IMG/VR virus record: IMGVR_UViG_3300042890_001252
Span: 1 to 31,104 of that record
Reading direction: 5' to 3' (one strand)
Length of the DNA: 31,104 nt
Source of the DNA: a virus
Part shown: piece by piece, positions 1-8,060 of the stretch
Layout: each line of letters opens with the position of its first letter
How positions within the stretch are numbered: the first letter of the stretch is position 1
Program-made: the position numbers and the translations under genes
The notes under the pieces: generated by a model
Seen by the model: only the letters and a program-made list of their open reading frames with translations
Told to the model about the DNA's origin: nothing
Databases searched by the model: none

Positions 1-2153
1 ATCGGCTCCAGATGGCGCAGGCCGCCTACTCGGACAGCCGCGAAGACGAGCTTGACGATCTGCGGTTCATGGCCGGTTCGCCGGACAACCAGTGGCAGTG
101 GCCGGCTGACGTGCTGGCAACGCGCGGCTCCGTGCAGGGCCAAACCATCAACGCCCGCCCGTGCCTGACCATCAACAAGCTGCCGCAGCACGTTCGCATG
201 GTGACGAACGAGCAGCGCCAGAACCGCCCGAGCGGCAAGGTCATCCCGGCTGACGACAACGCCGACGTGCAGGTCGCCGAAATCCTCAACGGCGTCGTGC
301 GGCATATCGAGTATATGTCGGACGCCGACGTCGCGTACGACACCGCTTGCGACAATCAGGTCACGTATGGCGAGGGCTATATCCGCCTGTTGACCGAGTA
401 CTGCAACGACGAGACGTTCGATCAGGACATTCGCATCGGGCGCGTCCGCAACTCGTTCAGCGTCTACATGGACCCGACCATTCAGGACCCATGCGGCGCT
501 GACGCTGAGTGGTGCTTCATCACCGAAGACATCCTCAAAGACGAATACGAACGCATGTTCCCCAACGCGACGCCCATATCGACGCTCTACTCGCAGGGCG
601 TGGGCGATCAGGGGCTGTCCTCGTGGATACAAGAGGACACTATCCGCATCGCGGAGTATTTCTACGCCGTCTATGATCGTGCGACCCTGCACCTGTACAT
701 CGACGGCCAGACGGCGTTCGCCAACACGCCGAAGGACAAGCAGCTTGCCGCGCAGATGGGCAAGCCTATCCGCACCCGCGAGGTTCACCGTCGCAAAATC
801 ATGTGGATGAAGACCAACGGCTTCGACGTGCTCGACGAGCGCGAGTGGCCGGGCAAGTGGATACCCGTCGTTCGCGTCATCGGCAACGAGTGGGAAGTCG
901 AAGGCCGCATGCACATCTCCGGCCTCGTGCGCAACGCGAAGGACGCGCAGCGCATGTACAACTACTGGACGAGCCAAGAGGCAGAAATGCTGGCGCTGGC
1001 TCCGAAGGCGCCCTTCATCGGCTATGGCGGCCAGTTTGAAGGCTATGAGATGCAGTGGAAGACCGCCAATACGACCAACTGGCCGTATCTGGAGGTCAAT
1101 CCCGACGTGACGGATGGCGCGGGCAATGTCCTCCCCCTCCCGCAGCGCGCGCCGCCGCCGTTGCCTCAGACGGGCCTCATTCAGGCCAAGATGGGGGCTG
1201 CTGACGACATCAAGGGCACCACTGGCCAGTATGACGCGTCGCTTGGCATTGGCGGCAACGAACGCTCGGCTAAGGCAATCGTCGCACGCGAAAAGCAGGG
1301 TGACGTCGGCACCTACCACTTTGTCGACAACCTCGCCCGCGCGGTGCGCCACATCACGCGCCAGATCGTCGACCTCATCCCGAAGATTTACGACACGCAG
1401 CGCATCGCTCGCATCATTGGCGTCGATGGCGACGTCGACATGGTCAAGATCAACCCGTTGCAGCCGGAGCCGGTTAAGGAAATCCGCGACCAGACCGGCG
1501 CGATGATCGAGAAAATCTACAACCCGAGCGTCGGCATCTACGACGTTATGGTTACGACAGGCCCGGGCTACATGACGAAGCGTCAGGAAGCGCTCGACGC
1601 CATGAGCCAGATTTTGCAGTCCAACCCGCAGCTCTGGACGGTCGCCGGCGACCTGTTCATCAAAAACATGGATTGGCCCGGCGCGCAGGAAATGGCCGAG
1701 CGGTTCAAGAAGATTTTGGACCCCAAGGTCACGGCGCAGGGCGATCAGACGCCCGAGATGATGGCCGCGCAGCAGCAGATCGAAGCGATGACGCAGGAGC
1801 TGAACCGCGTCACGCAGATCATGGAAAGCATCCAAGACAGCGCCGAGCAGCAGAAAATAACGGTAGACCGCTACCGCGCCCAGATCGACGCCTACAACGC
1901 CGAAACCAAGCGCATCGCCGCCATGCAGGCCGGCATGACGCCGGAGCAGGTGCAGGAGATCGTGATGCACACGCTCGCGTCCGCCATGGACACTGGCGAC
2001 ATCATCGGCGACGTCGAAGGGATGCGCGAGATGCCGATGCCAGAGATGGCCCAAACGGGCGGTATGCCGCCGCAGATGCCCGAAATGGGCGGTATGCCGC
2101 CGCAGATGCCCGAAATGGCTCCTGAACAGCCGCCTGAAGGAATGATGGGATGA
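1..2153 (+). CDS. P22-type portal protein (5' partial)
   Basis: Portal (head-tail connector) protein that forms the dodecameric DNA channel at one capsid vertex and docks the terminase. The protein resembles P22 gp1 along its length: an N-terminal segment with DDLRFMAG and PCLTINKLPQ, a region with QEDTIRIAEYF that parallels the P22 sequence QDTIQIAEFY, and a long helical, Gln-rich C-terminal barrel region (about residues 580-650). At over 713 residues it is near the usual size (P22 about 725). The reading frame is open from base 3 through the left edge. The first in-window ATG (base 12) has no ribosome binding site and lies inside the conserved N-terminal helix, so the true start is upstream. 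The tail is Met/Pro/Gln-rich and contains a tandem repeat. It overlaps the next gene by ATGA. Seen: motifs and open frame. Inferred: portal function by family. Confidence 0.93.
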   Translation, partial: RLQMAQAAYSDSREDELDDLRFMAGSPDNQWQWPADVLATRGSVQGQTINARPCLTINKLPQHVRMVTNEQRQNRPSGKVIPADDNADVQVAEILNGVVRHIEYMSDADVAYDTACDNQVTYGEGYIRLLTEYCNDETFDQDIRIGRVRNSFSVYMDPTIQDPCGADAEWCFITEDILKDEYERMFPNATPISTLYSQGVGDQGLSSWIQEDTIRIAEYFYAVYDRATLHLYIDGQTAFANTPKDKQLAAQMGKPIRTREVHRRKIMWMKTNGFDVLDEREWPGKWIPVVRVIGNEWEVEGRMHISGLVRNAKDAQRMYNYWTSQEAEMLALAPKAPFIGYGGQFEGYEMQWKTANTTNWPYLEVNPDVTDGAGNVLPLPQRAPPPLPQTGLIQAKMGAADDIKGTTGQYDASLGIGGNERSAKAIVAREKQGDVGTYHFVDNLARAVRHITRQIVDLIPKIYDTQRIARIIGVDGDVDMVKINPLQPEPVKEIRDQTGAMIEKIYNPSVGIYDVMVTTGPGYMTKRQEALDAMSQILQSNPQLWTVAGDLFIKNMDWPGAQEMAERFKKILDPKVTAQGDQTPEMMAAQQQIEAMTQELNRVTQIMESIQDSAEQQKITVDRYRAQIDAYNAETKRIAAMQAGMTPEQVQEIVMHTLASAMDTGDIIGDVEGMREMPMPEMAQTGGMPPQMPEMGGMPPQMPEMAPEQPPEGMMG
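2057..2116 (+). repeat. 30-bp tandem repeat in portal C-terminus
   Basis: Two identical 30-bp units (2057-2086 and 2087-2116), each encoding GGMPPQMPEM, near the 3' end of the portal gene. The flanking codons (MPEMAQT, MPEMAPE) look like degenerate further units. This is an in-frame low-complexity extension, probably prone to unit gain and loss. Confidence 0.9.
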
Positions 2154-2512
2154 AGTGCGCAGATTTCATAGGCATGCTGTTTCTGGCGCGCGATGTCACG
2201 CACAGCGCGCACCTGAACACGCGCAGCTACGCCAAGCACAAGGCGCTCAACAAATTCTATGACGAAATCGTTGATTTTGCTGACAAATTTGCCGAAGCCT
2301 ACCAAGGCAAGTACGGTCTGATTGGCCCGATCACGCTCATGTCGGCCAAGAAGACCAACAACGTCGTCGACTTCCTTGAAGGGCAGGTCGAAGACCTGAC
2401 GGAAATGCGGTATAAGGTGGTCGATAAGGAGTGCACGCCGCTCCAGAACATCATCGACGAGATTCTGGGCCTGTACTACTCCACCCTATACAAACTCAAA
2501 TTTTTGGCATAA
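2150..2512 (+). CDS. Small helical virion-module protein (DUF5856-like)
   Basis: A 120-aa, mostly alpha-helical protein with the segment FLARDVTHSAHLNTRSYAKHKAL near the N-terminus, followed by a probable long helix rich in acidic and aromatic residues. From memory this pattern (His-containing helices, FYDEIVDFADKFAEAYQG) matches small phage proteins grouped as DUF5856, thought to have a ferritin/Dps-like helical fold. I cannot confirm this without a profile search. The start is fixed by the ATGA overlap with the portal stop, which implies translational coupling. The position right after the portal suggests a role in head assembly or completion, but the function is unknown. Confidence 0.75.
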   Translation: MKCADFIGMLFLARDVTHSAHLNTRSYAKHKALNKFYDEIVDFADKFAEAYQGKYGLIGPITLMSAKKTNNVVDFLEGQVEDLTEMRYKVVDKECTPLQNIIDEILGLYYSTLYKLKFLA

Positions 2513-2521
2513 GGGACGACC

Positions 2522-2824
2522 ATGGAACTGCTCCGCCCACTGAACGACGCTGGCTTCGCAGCTCAGTCGGTTGCCTACTCCGGCACCGCAGGTTCAACGA
2601 CTGGCTGGCCGGCAGGCCCGCAAGGCGTTCTCGTCTGGAGTTCGACCGACGCGTACATTCGCGTTGGCGAAGGCGCAACGGCTACTAGCGCCGATACGCC
2701 GGTTCCAGCAGGTACGCCCATCTTGTTTTACGTTCCGCCCGGCTCTGGCGGCGTGTGGCGCGTCAGCGCGTTGCAGATCGCTACTGGCGGTTTCGTCTAC
2801 GCCAAGCCGGTAAACCGAGAGTAG
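2522..2824 (+). CDS. Small beta-rich structural protein, unknown function
   Basis: A 100-aa protein rich in Gly, Ala, Thr and Val, without membrane segments or a signal peptide and predicted to be beta-rich. It contains GVLVWSSTDAYIRVGEGATA and a C-terminal SALQIATGGFVYAKPV, a composition typical of small virion surface or plug proteins. AAGGGAC lies 6 bp upstream of the ATG. It is the first gene of a cluster inserted between the portal and scaffold genes that also holds a large fibre protein, so a role in a head-attached appendage is plausible. No family recognised. Confidence 0.7.
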   Translation: MELLRPLNDAGFAAQSVAYSGTAGSTTGWPAGPQGVLVWSSTDAYIRVGEGATATSADTPVPAGTPILFYVPPGSGGVWRVSALQIATGGFVYAKPVNRE

Positions 2825-2825
2825 C

Positions 2826-3086
2826 ATGTACAAGCGTCGCATAGGGGTAGGCGCCGGCCTGATCTCGTACGCGACGCTGCTCGCGGGGCGCGGCGGGAAC
2901 CGGATTCCCGCCAGCTCGCCGACCCTTATTCTGGATTTTGTGGGGTATCTCGACCCCAACACGTTCCAGACGGGCAGCACTTTCGACGCCAATTTTGTGG
3001 CGACTCCGAACCCAACGTACACCGTCTACGCGCCCGACCCATCGCAGCCGCAGTCAGGCATCACCAGCTATTTTGTGTGGAACTAA
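2826..3086 (+). CDS. Hypothetical protein in head-fibre cluster
   Basis: An 86-aa protein. Its basic N-terminus (MYKRRIG) is followed by a short, weakly hydrophobic Gly/Ala stretch and then a Pro/Thr/Tyr-rich beta-type region ending in SYFVWN. It starts 1 bp after the previous stop and ends 3 bp before the next gene, so it sits in one transcript with the fibre. No recognisable domain. The polar Pro/Thr content and neighbours suggest a small fibre-associated or assembly protein. Confidence 0.65.
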   Translation: MYKRRIGVGAGLISYATLLAGRGGNRIPASSPTLILDFVGYLDPNTFQTGSTFDANFVATPNPTYTVYAPDPSQPQSGITSYFVWN

Positions 3087-3089
3087 GCT

Positions 3090-4712
3090 ATGCCTCTCGT
3101 TAGCCGCACCTTTGACCAGATCATCAATTTCACGCGCACCACTGCGGCTACCTTCACAGGCAGCAACGGCCTTATCCAGACGACGCCGCAGTCGGTAAAC
3201 CTGCTGACCTTCACGCAGGAATTCGACAACGCTGGCTGGACCAAGACCAACGCGACGATTGCGGCGAACAGCATCGTTGCGCCCGACGACACGAACACTG
3301 CGGACACGATCACTGCTGGTGCAGCCAACGCGACTGTCTTGCAATCGTTCTCTGCGTCGGCAGTTTCGTACACCTTTTCGGTGTGGCTGCGGCGCCTGAC
3401 CGGCACCGGCAACGTCGACATCACTGTTGATGGCACCACCTATACCACAGTGGCCGTTACGAACGCATGGACGCGGTTCCAGACCACCTTGACCCCCGCC
3501 GCCGGCACCCGCACGGCGGGTATTCGAGTGGTGACGTCGGGCGACGCTGTATACGCATGGGGCGCGCAGCTTCAGACCGGCTCGCCAGCCACGGCGTACA
3601 CCCGCAACTTTGGCGGCCTGTTTCCGCCCCGGTTCGACTTTAACCCGATTACTCTGACGCCGCGCGGCCTGCTTATGGAAGAGCAGCGCACAAATTTGGC
3701 TACGCGAAGCGAAGAGTTTAACGTCGCGCCTTGGACAACAGGCGGCCTTACCGTAACTGCCAACACGACGGTGGCCCCCAACGGCGCTACGACCGCCGAC
3801 ACTTTCGACGAGGGGTCGACGACCGGCCTTCACCGCGTGTTCCGCACGGACATCAGCGTTACCGCAGGGCCGCAGACGTTTTCGGTTTACGCTAAAGCCG
3901 GAACCGGCGCGTGGTATCAGTTTGTCTTGTTCGACGGCGTCTCCACGTTTTTTGCCAACTTTAATGTTGCCACTGGCGTAACCGGCAACAGATCGGGCAA
4001 CGTAACATCGTCGGAAATTACACCTGTCGGAAACGGCTGGTATCGTTGCACTGCAACGATGACCATGGCAACTTTTGCGGGTGTTAACTTTCTGCTCAGT
4101 ATGCTGCTGGTGGATTCAAACGGCGCCAGCATCAGCTACACAGGCACTAACCGGACGTTGTTCTTCTGGGGCGCGCAGGCTGAAGCTGGCGTCTTCGCTA
4201 CCAGCTACATTCCGACGGTTGCGAGCCAAGTGACGCGGACGGGCGATTTTTCGCTGATCTCTGACCCGAACTTCACGCCTTGGTACAACCAAAGCGAAGG
4301 CTCGCTGTTTGTTGAGGCCGAAAGTTTTAACCCGGGTACGCTCGACATTGCCCGCAGCTCTGTATTGAGCAACGGTCCGACGTTGACTAACCTCATGCAG
4401 ACATACGCGAGCACCGGCGGCTGGGGCGTCGGCGGGGACGCATCGGGCGTTCCGCAGTTTAATTTGCCTCTTGCCGGCACCTATACGCGCAACGTCCCTG
4501 CTAAGTTTGCCTTTGCGTTCCGCGCCAACGATTTTGTTGCGACGGTCAATGGCGCAACGCCGGTGGCAGACACGTCCGGCACGGTTCCGGTGGTGTCGCA
4601 GTTTAACATCGGCTCGCTGCCGAACGGCAACCAGTTTAATGGTCGCATTCGCCGCATCGTTTTCTACCCGACGCGCCTCTCCAACGCGCAGCTACAGGCT
4701 CTGACGACATGA
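3090..4712 (+). CDS. Head fibre / adhesin with carbohydrate-binding-like and LamG-like domains
   Basis: A 540-aa secreted-type beta-rich protein without a signal peptide, as expected for a virion fibre. Residues about 36-172 and 195-380 look like two related beta-sandwich modules: each begins with an N-L-x-T/x-S-x-E-F motif (VNLLTFTQEFDNAGWT and TNLATRSEEFNVAPWT) and ends with AWGAQLQTG or FWGAQAEAG. Residues about 390-540 resemble a concanavalin-like/LamG domain ending in NGRIRRIVFYPTRLSNAQL. This arrangement is common in phage head-spike fibres and tail fibres that bind cell-surface glycans. Its place between portal and scaffold favours a capsid-attached fibre. The gene is noticeably less GC-rich in codon choice (TTT, GTT and TTG more frequent) than the coat gene, which hints at module exchange. 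Receptor binding is inference. Confidence 0.82.
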   Translation: MPLVSRTFDQIINFTRTTAATFTGSNGLIQTTPQSVNLLTFTQEFDNAGWTKTNATIAANSIVAPDDTNTADTITAGAANATVLQSFSASAVSYTFSVWLRRLTGTGNVDITVDGTTYTTVAVTNAWTRFQTTLTPAAGTRTAGIRVVTSGDAVYAWGAQLQTGSPATAYTRNFGGLFPPRFDFNPITLTPRGLLMEEQRTNLATRSEEFNVAPWTTGGLTVTANTTVAPNGATTADTFDEGSTTGLHRVFRTDISVTAGPQTFSVYAKAGTGAWYQFVLFDGVSTFFANFNVATGVTGNRSGNVTSSEITPVGNGWYRCTATMTMATFAGVNFLLSMLLVDSNGASISYTGTNRTLFFWGAQAEAGVFATSYIPTVASQVTRTGDFSLISDPNFTPWYNQSEGSLFVEAESFNPGTLDIARSSVLSNGPTLTNLMQTYASTGGWGVGGDASGVPQFNLPLAGTYTRNVPAKFAFAFRANDFVATVNGATPVADTSGTVPVVSQFNIGSLPNGNQFNGRIRRIVFYPTRLSNAQLQALTT

Positions 4713-4999
4713 TCGACCTCTATCTGAAAGCATCCACCGAAGCGGAAATGAACGCCGCGCTGGTTAAGGCCGGCTTGCTCGTCAATATTGACGGGCAACT
4801 GCTTCCGCTCGCTGGCATCAGCGTCGACAACATCGGGCCTTTCGTTCGCTGGGATTATAGCGTCGAGCCGCCGGTCGAAACCAAATACCCCGACTGGCAC
4901 ACGAATGTGCGCGCGTACGAGATCACTGACGACCAGATGAAGGTCTTGAAGCCCTTTGTCTTGGTGCCGCCCACGCAGCCTTACCGCGTCTGGGCCTAG
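4709..4999 (+). CDS. Hypothetical protein, possible fibre-assembly partner
   Basis: A 96-aa soluble protein starting in an ATGA overlap with the fibre stop. It has an alpha-helical start (TEAEMNAALVKAGLL) followed by a beta-rich, Trp/Pro-containing half. Small genes translationally coupled to a fibre gene often encode fibre chaperones or tip proteins, but nothing in this sequence identifies such a function. No family recognised. Confidence 0.7.
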   Translation: MIDLYLKASTEAEMNAALVKAGLLVNIDGQLLPLAGISVDNIGPFVRWDYSVEPPVETKYPDWHTNVRAYEITDDQMKVLKPFVLVPPTQPYRVWA

Positions 5000-5001
5000 A
5001 T

Positions 5002-5062
5002 ATTGCCAATCTGCGGCAATCGCTGTAGCTTGGCCGATAACCGTACTGATGCGGAACATCAG
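5002..5062 (+). promoter_or_regulatory. Two short hairpins in leader of scaffold gene
   Basis: The 86-bp gap before the scaffold gene holds two perfect 6-bp stems: ATTGCC (5002-5007) with GGCAAT (5015-5020), and CTGATG (5046-5051) with CATCAG (5057-5062) around a 5-base loop. Neither is followed by a T-run. A weak promoter-like pair TTGCCA (5003-5008) and TAGCTT (5026-5031), 17 bp apart, overlaps the first stem. This may be the leader or processing site of the head operon. Low certainty. Confidence 0.35.
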
Positions 5063-5085
5063 GTGACTGGAAAGGTCAATACCAA

Positions 5086-5871
5086 ATGAGCGACAACGCT
5101 CCTGAACTAGCGGAAGTGCCCGCGCCGGAAATGGATGCCACGGCGGCTCCAGAACCCGTAGATACCTCAACGCCGGAAGAGCAGCCTGTCGAGCAGGAAG
5201 CGTCCAAAACCTTCACACAGGAAGAACTGGACGCGATTGTCGGCAAGCGTCTTGCAAGAGAGCAGCGCAAGTGGGAACGCGAACAGGCTCAACGGCTTTC
5301 GGAACAGCAGGCACGGCAGCAGCCCGCCGATCTGGTCCCGGAGCAGTTTGAAACCTACGAAGATTACGCCGATGCTTTGGCAGAGCGTAAGGCCCAACAG
5401 TTGCTGGCTCGCCGCGAGGCGGAACAGCAGCAGCGTGCACTGGTCGAAGCCTATCACGAGCGTGAAGAGGCCGTTCGGGACAAGTACGACGACTTTGAAA
5501 TGGTCGCTTACAACCCCGAGCTTCCCGTCACCGAAGTGATGGCCCGAGCAATTCAAGCGTCTGAGATTGGCCCCGAAGTGCTTTATCACCTCGGCACCAA
5601 CCCGAAAGAGGCTGCACGCATCGCGCGTCTTGACCCTATCTTGCAGGCTCGGGAAATTGGAAAGATCGAGGTGCAGCTCGGTGCTGCTCCCCCGGTCAAA
5701 AGAACCTCCAACGCCCCGGCACCGATTGACCCTGTCACGCCACGCGCCTCTGGCGCACCCGTTTTTGACACCACCGACCCCCGCTCGGTCAAAAGCATGA
5801 GCACGTCGGAATGGATTGAGGCGGAACGGCAGCGGCAGATCAAAAAGTACGAGGCACAACGAAACCGCTAA
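5086..5871 (+). CDS. Capsid scaffolding protein
   Basis: A 261-aa acidic, coiled-coil-rich protein placed directly before the coat gene. The N-terminal about 45 residues are an acidic Pro/Glu low-complexity region. Next comes FTQEELDAIVGKRLAREQRKW and Gln/Arg/Glu-rich helices (about 45-135), then a conserved block around YNPELPVTEVMARAIQ (about 145-165) and HLGTNPKEAARIA, and finally a basic C-terminal helix (EWIEAERQRQIKKYEAQ) typical of the coat-binding end of phage scaffolds. It would nucleate and guide procapsid assembly and then leave. GGAAAGG lies upstream of the ATG. Identification rests on architecture plus synteny; sequence conservation among scaffolds is low. Confidence 0.88.
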   Translation: MSDNAPELAEVPAPEMDATAAPEPVDTSTPEEQPVEQEASKTFTQEELDAIVGKRLAREQRKWEREQAQRLSEQQARQQPADLVPEQFETYEDYADALAERKAQQLLARREAEQQQRALVEAYHEREEAVRDKYDDFEMVAYNPELPVTEVMARAIQASEIGPEVLYHLGTNPKEAARIARLDPILQAREIGKIEVQLGAAPPVKRTSNAPAPIDPVTPRASGAPVFDTTDPRSVKSMSTSEWIEAERQRQIKKYEAQRNR

Positions 5872-5886
5872 TTTGGGAAGACCACC

Positions 5887-7095
5887 ATGTCCAACTCGAT
5901 TCTTACAATCGACATGATCACGCGGAAGGCTCTGGAAATTCTGGAGAACAACCTCGTGCTCACCCGCAACGTCAACCGTCAGTACGACGACAGCTTCGCT
6001 GTCGAAGGCGCCAAGATCGGTTCGACCCTCCGCATCCGTCTGCCCGACCGTGCACTGGTCACTGACGGCGCTGCCCTTCAGGTGCAGGATGACAACGAGC
6101 AGTTCACCACGCTGACCGTCGCCAACCAGAAGCACATCGGCGTGAACTTCACCACCGCCGAACTGACAATGCAGCTCGACGACTTCGCCGAGCGCGTTCT
6201 CAAGCCGCGTATCTCGCAGCTTGCTTCGAGCATCGACGCAGACGTCGCCAATGCGTTCCAGACCATCGGCAACTCGGTCGGCACCCCCGGCACCACGCCG
6301 GGCACCTCGGCTGTCCTGCTGGCCGCCCAGCAGAAGCTGAACGAGAACGCCGCTGTGATGTCGCCGCGCTATGCGACCGTCAACCCGGCTGCGAACGCTG
6401 GTCTGGTCGAAGGCATGAAGGGTCTCTTCAACCCGACCGACACCATCAGCAAGCAGTTCAAGAACGGCCTGATGGGCACCGGCGTGCTTGGTTTTGAAGA
6501 AATCAACATGTCGCAGTCGATCAAGCAGTTCACCACCGGCACGCGCAACGCGACCGGCGGTTCGACCTCCGCAGCCGTCACGGCTGAAGGCGCGACCTCC
6601 ATCGCCATCACTGGCGCTGGCGCGGGCCTGACTGTCCGTGCAGGTGACGTGTTCACCATCAACGGCTGTTTCGCTGTGAACCCGCAGACCCGCGAAAGCA
6701 CCGGCTCGCTGTTCCAGTTCGTCGCTCTGACGAACGTGACGCTGGGCGGTTCGGGCGAAGGCACGCTCACCGTGGCTCCGATCTATTCGGCTGGTCACGC
6801 GCTTGCCACCGTCTCGACGCTGCCTGCCAGCGGCCAAGCCGTCGTGTTCGTCGGCGCAGGCGGTCAGCAGTACGCGCAGAACCTTGTGTACCACAAGGAC
6901 GCGATCACCTTCGCCACCGCCGACCTTCTGCTCCCGCAGGGCGTCGACATGGCTTCGCGTCAGGTACACAACGGCATCTCGCTCCGCGTTGTTCGTCAGT
7001 ACGACATCAACAACGACCGCATGCCCTGCCGTATCGACGTGCTGTACGGCTACAGCACCATCCGTCCGCAGATGGCTTGCCGTCTCTGGGGCTAA
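5887..7095 (+). CDS. Major capsid (coat) protein, P22 gp5-like
   Basis: A 402-aa coat protein with the HK97 fold of the P22 type (family P22_CoatProtein). The N-terminal ITRKALEILENNLVLTRNVNRQ is followed by a region with KIGSTLRIRLPDR and KHIGVNFTTAELTMQLDDF, characteristic of this family. A Gly/Thr/Ala-rich beta segment at about residues 215-310 corresponds to the inserted accessory domain, and the C-terminal part has GVDMASRQVHNGISLRVVRQYD. Length is slightly below P22 gp5 (430). It follows the scaffold by 15 bp and is one of the most GC3-biased genes in the window, as expected for heavy expression. A strong hairpin follows its stop. Confidence 0.95.
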   Translation: MSNSILTIDMITRKALEILENNLVLTRNVNRQYDDSFAVEGAKIGSTLRIRLPDRALVTDGAALQVQDDNEQFTTLTVANQKHIGVNFTTAELTMQLDDFAERVLKPRISQLASSIDADVANAFQTIGNSVGTPGTTPGTSAVLLAAQQKLNENAAVMSPRYATVNPAANAGLVEGMKGLFNPTDTISKQFKNGLMGTGVLGFEEINMSQSIKQFTTGTRNATGGSTSAAVTAEGATSIAITGAGAGLTVRAGDVFTINGCFAVNPQTRESTGSLFQFVALTNVTLGGSGEGTLTVAPIYSAGHALATVSTLPASGQAVVFVGAGGQQYAQNLVYHKDAITFATADLLLPQGVDMASRQVHNGISLRVVRQYDINNDRMPCRIDVLYGYSTIRPQMACRLWG

Positions 7096-7104
7096 CCTGA
7101 AACT

Positions 7105-7126
7105 GGCCCCCGGTTCGCCGGGGGCC
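7105..7126 (+). terminator. Intercistronic UUCG hairpin after coat gene
   Basis: A perfect 9-bp GC stem, GGCCCCCGG (7105-7113) with CCGGGGGCC (7118-7126), closed by a TTCG tetraloop, begins 10 bp after the coat stop. No T-run follows, so it is more likely a partial terminator, 3'-end stabiliser or processing barrier than a full terminator. Confidence 0.75.
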
Positions 7127-7149
7127 GCACCTTCCGAAAGGACATTATC

Positions 7150-7554
7150 ATGACACTTCCCAACGGTGCCGGCGGTTATCAGGTCGGCGATGGCAATCTG
7201 AACGAGGTCATCCTCGGCACGCAGGTTGCCCCCAACACCTACACCGGCGCAGCCACTCTTCTTGTGAGCGATCTTGCGAACGGTCTGGTGGTCTTCAACT
7301 CGGGCAGCGGTGCGAACCTTGCTCTTCCGGCTGTTACTGGTGTTGGCGGCGTCGACGCCGACGTCAGCAGCGCCAAGGTCAACTCGTCCTTCGACTTCGT
7401 CCTGTTGAGCACAGGCGCTGGCGCAGGCACGCTGACCACTGGCACAGGCTGGACGCTGGTCGGTTCGGGCGCAGGTGTTGCTGGTGCAGCGGTCGCATTT
7501 CGCGCCCGCAAGACCGGCGACGGCACCTACACCCTGTACCGCATCGCCAACTGA
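7150..7554 (+). CDS. Putative capsid decoration / head protein
   Basis: A 134-aa Gly/Ala/Thr/Val-rich, beta-type protein lacking membrane segments and Cys. It starts with MTLPNGAGGYQVGDGNLNE and contains VVFNSGSGANLALPA and a Gly-rich C-terminal half with TGTGWTLVG. AAAGGA sits 8 bp upstream of the ATG. It stands alone between two strong stem-loops directly after the coat gene, a typical place for a highly expressed capsid decoration or cement protein. Codon use is as biased as the coat gene. Function is inferred from context only. Confidence 0.75.
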   Translation: MTLPNGAGGYQVGDGNLNEVILGTQVAPNTYTGAATLLVSDLANGLVVFNSGSGANLALPAVTGVGGVDADVSSAKVNSSFDFVLLSTGAGAGTLTTGTGWTLVGSGAGVAGAAVAFRARKTGDGTYTLYRIAN

Positions 7555-7559
7555 TTGGT

Positions 7560-7590
7560 TTGCCCCGGCTTTGGCCGGGGCAACCTTTTG
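7560..7590 (+). terminator. Terminator-like hairpin with 10-bp stem
   Basis: TTGCCCCGGC (7560-7569) pairs perfectly with GCCGGGGCAA (7574-7583) around a TTTG loop and is followed by CCTTTTG. It begins 5 bp after the preceding stop. A short T-run makes partial termination plausible; the next gene's AGGAG lies directly downstream. Confidence 0.75.
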
Positions 7591-7602
7591 AGGAGAAAGA
7601 CA

Positions 7603-8016
7603 ATGGCGAACTCCCAAGCGATTGGCGTTGCCTATGCCGACCAGAACATCGTCGGCGCCGATGTCCTCTATGCCGACGACGAGATCGGCTACACCGCCGC
7701 TGCTCGTGGCGTGGTAACGCAGGGCGTCAGCAAGGCTGAAGCGGTCACGCTGAACAGGTCGGCTGGCACCGTCACCATGAATAACGCGCTGCTCGCAGGA
7801 ACCACTTCGGTCACGTTCACGCTGAACAACAGCAAGATTTCGGCCAATGACGCCGTCATCCTGTCGATTGTCGGCGGCACGGCCACCGCTGGCTCCTACA
7901 CCCTCTGGGTAACGGGCCTTACGGCTGGTGCAGCAACGATCACGCTGCGGAACATCACCGGCGGCAACCTCAGCGAAGCCGTCGTGTTCAACTTTGTGAT
8001 TGTGCACGCGCTGTAA
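7603..8016 (+). CDS. Putative second head/decoration protein
   Basis: A 137-aa beta-rich protein. The start at 7603 is chosen because AGGAG lies 7 bp upstream; an earlier in-frame ATG at 7555 would place the terminator-like hairpin inside the coding region. The N-terminal half (GVAYADQNIVGADVLYADD) is followed by an Ig-like or jelly-roll-type Thr/Val/Ala repeat region, TVTMNNALLAGTTSVTFTLNN and SYTLWVTGLTAGAATITLRN. The C-terminal part resembles beta-sandwich capsid or fibre decoration domains. It is bracketed by stem-loops like its upstream neighbour. Function is inferred from context. Confidence 0.75.
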   Translation: MANSQAIGVAYADQNIVGADVLYADDEIGYTAAARGVVTQGVSKAEAVTLNRSAGTVTMNNALLAGTTSVTFTLNNSKISANDAVILSIVGGTATAGSYTLWVTGLTAGAATITLRNITGGNLSEAVVFNFVIVHAL

Positions 8017-8021
8017 ATGAT

Positions 8022-8049
8022 ATGGGCGGCCTTCGGGCCGTCCATTTTC
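8022..8049 (+). terminator. Terminator-like UUCG hairpin
   Basis: A 10-bp stem, ATGGGCGGCC (8022-8031) with GGCCGTCCAT (8036-8045), with one G-U pair and a TTCG tetraloop, followed by TTTTC (the run begins at 8045). It starts 5 bp after the preceding stop. It is the third such element in 1 kb. The in-frame ATG inside the stem is not the start of the next gene. Confidence 0.75.
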
Positions 8050-8060
8050 GAGAGGCTATT

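Noticed and set aside
5167-8007. A 946-codon open frame on the minus strand across scaffold, coat and decoration genes
   Set aside because: It is antisense to clearly recognised structural genes, crosses three hairpins, and its product is low-complexity Arg/Gly/Val-rich sequence with no domain. Lack of stops follows from the GC-rich codon bias of the plus strand.
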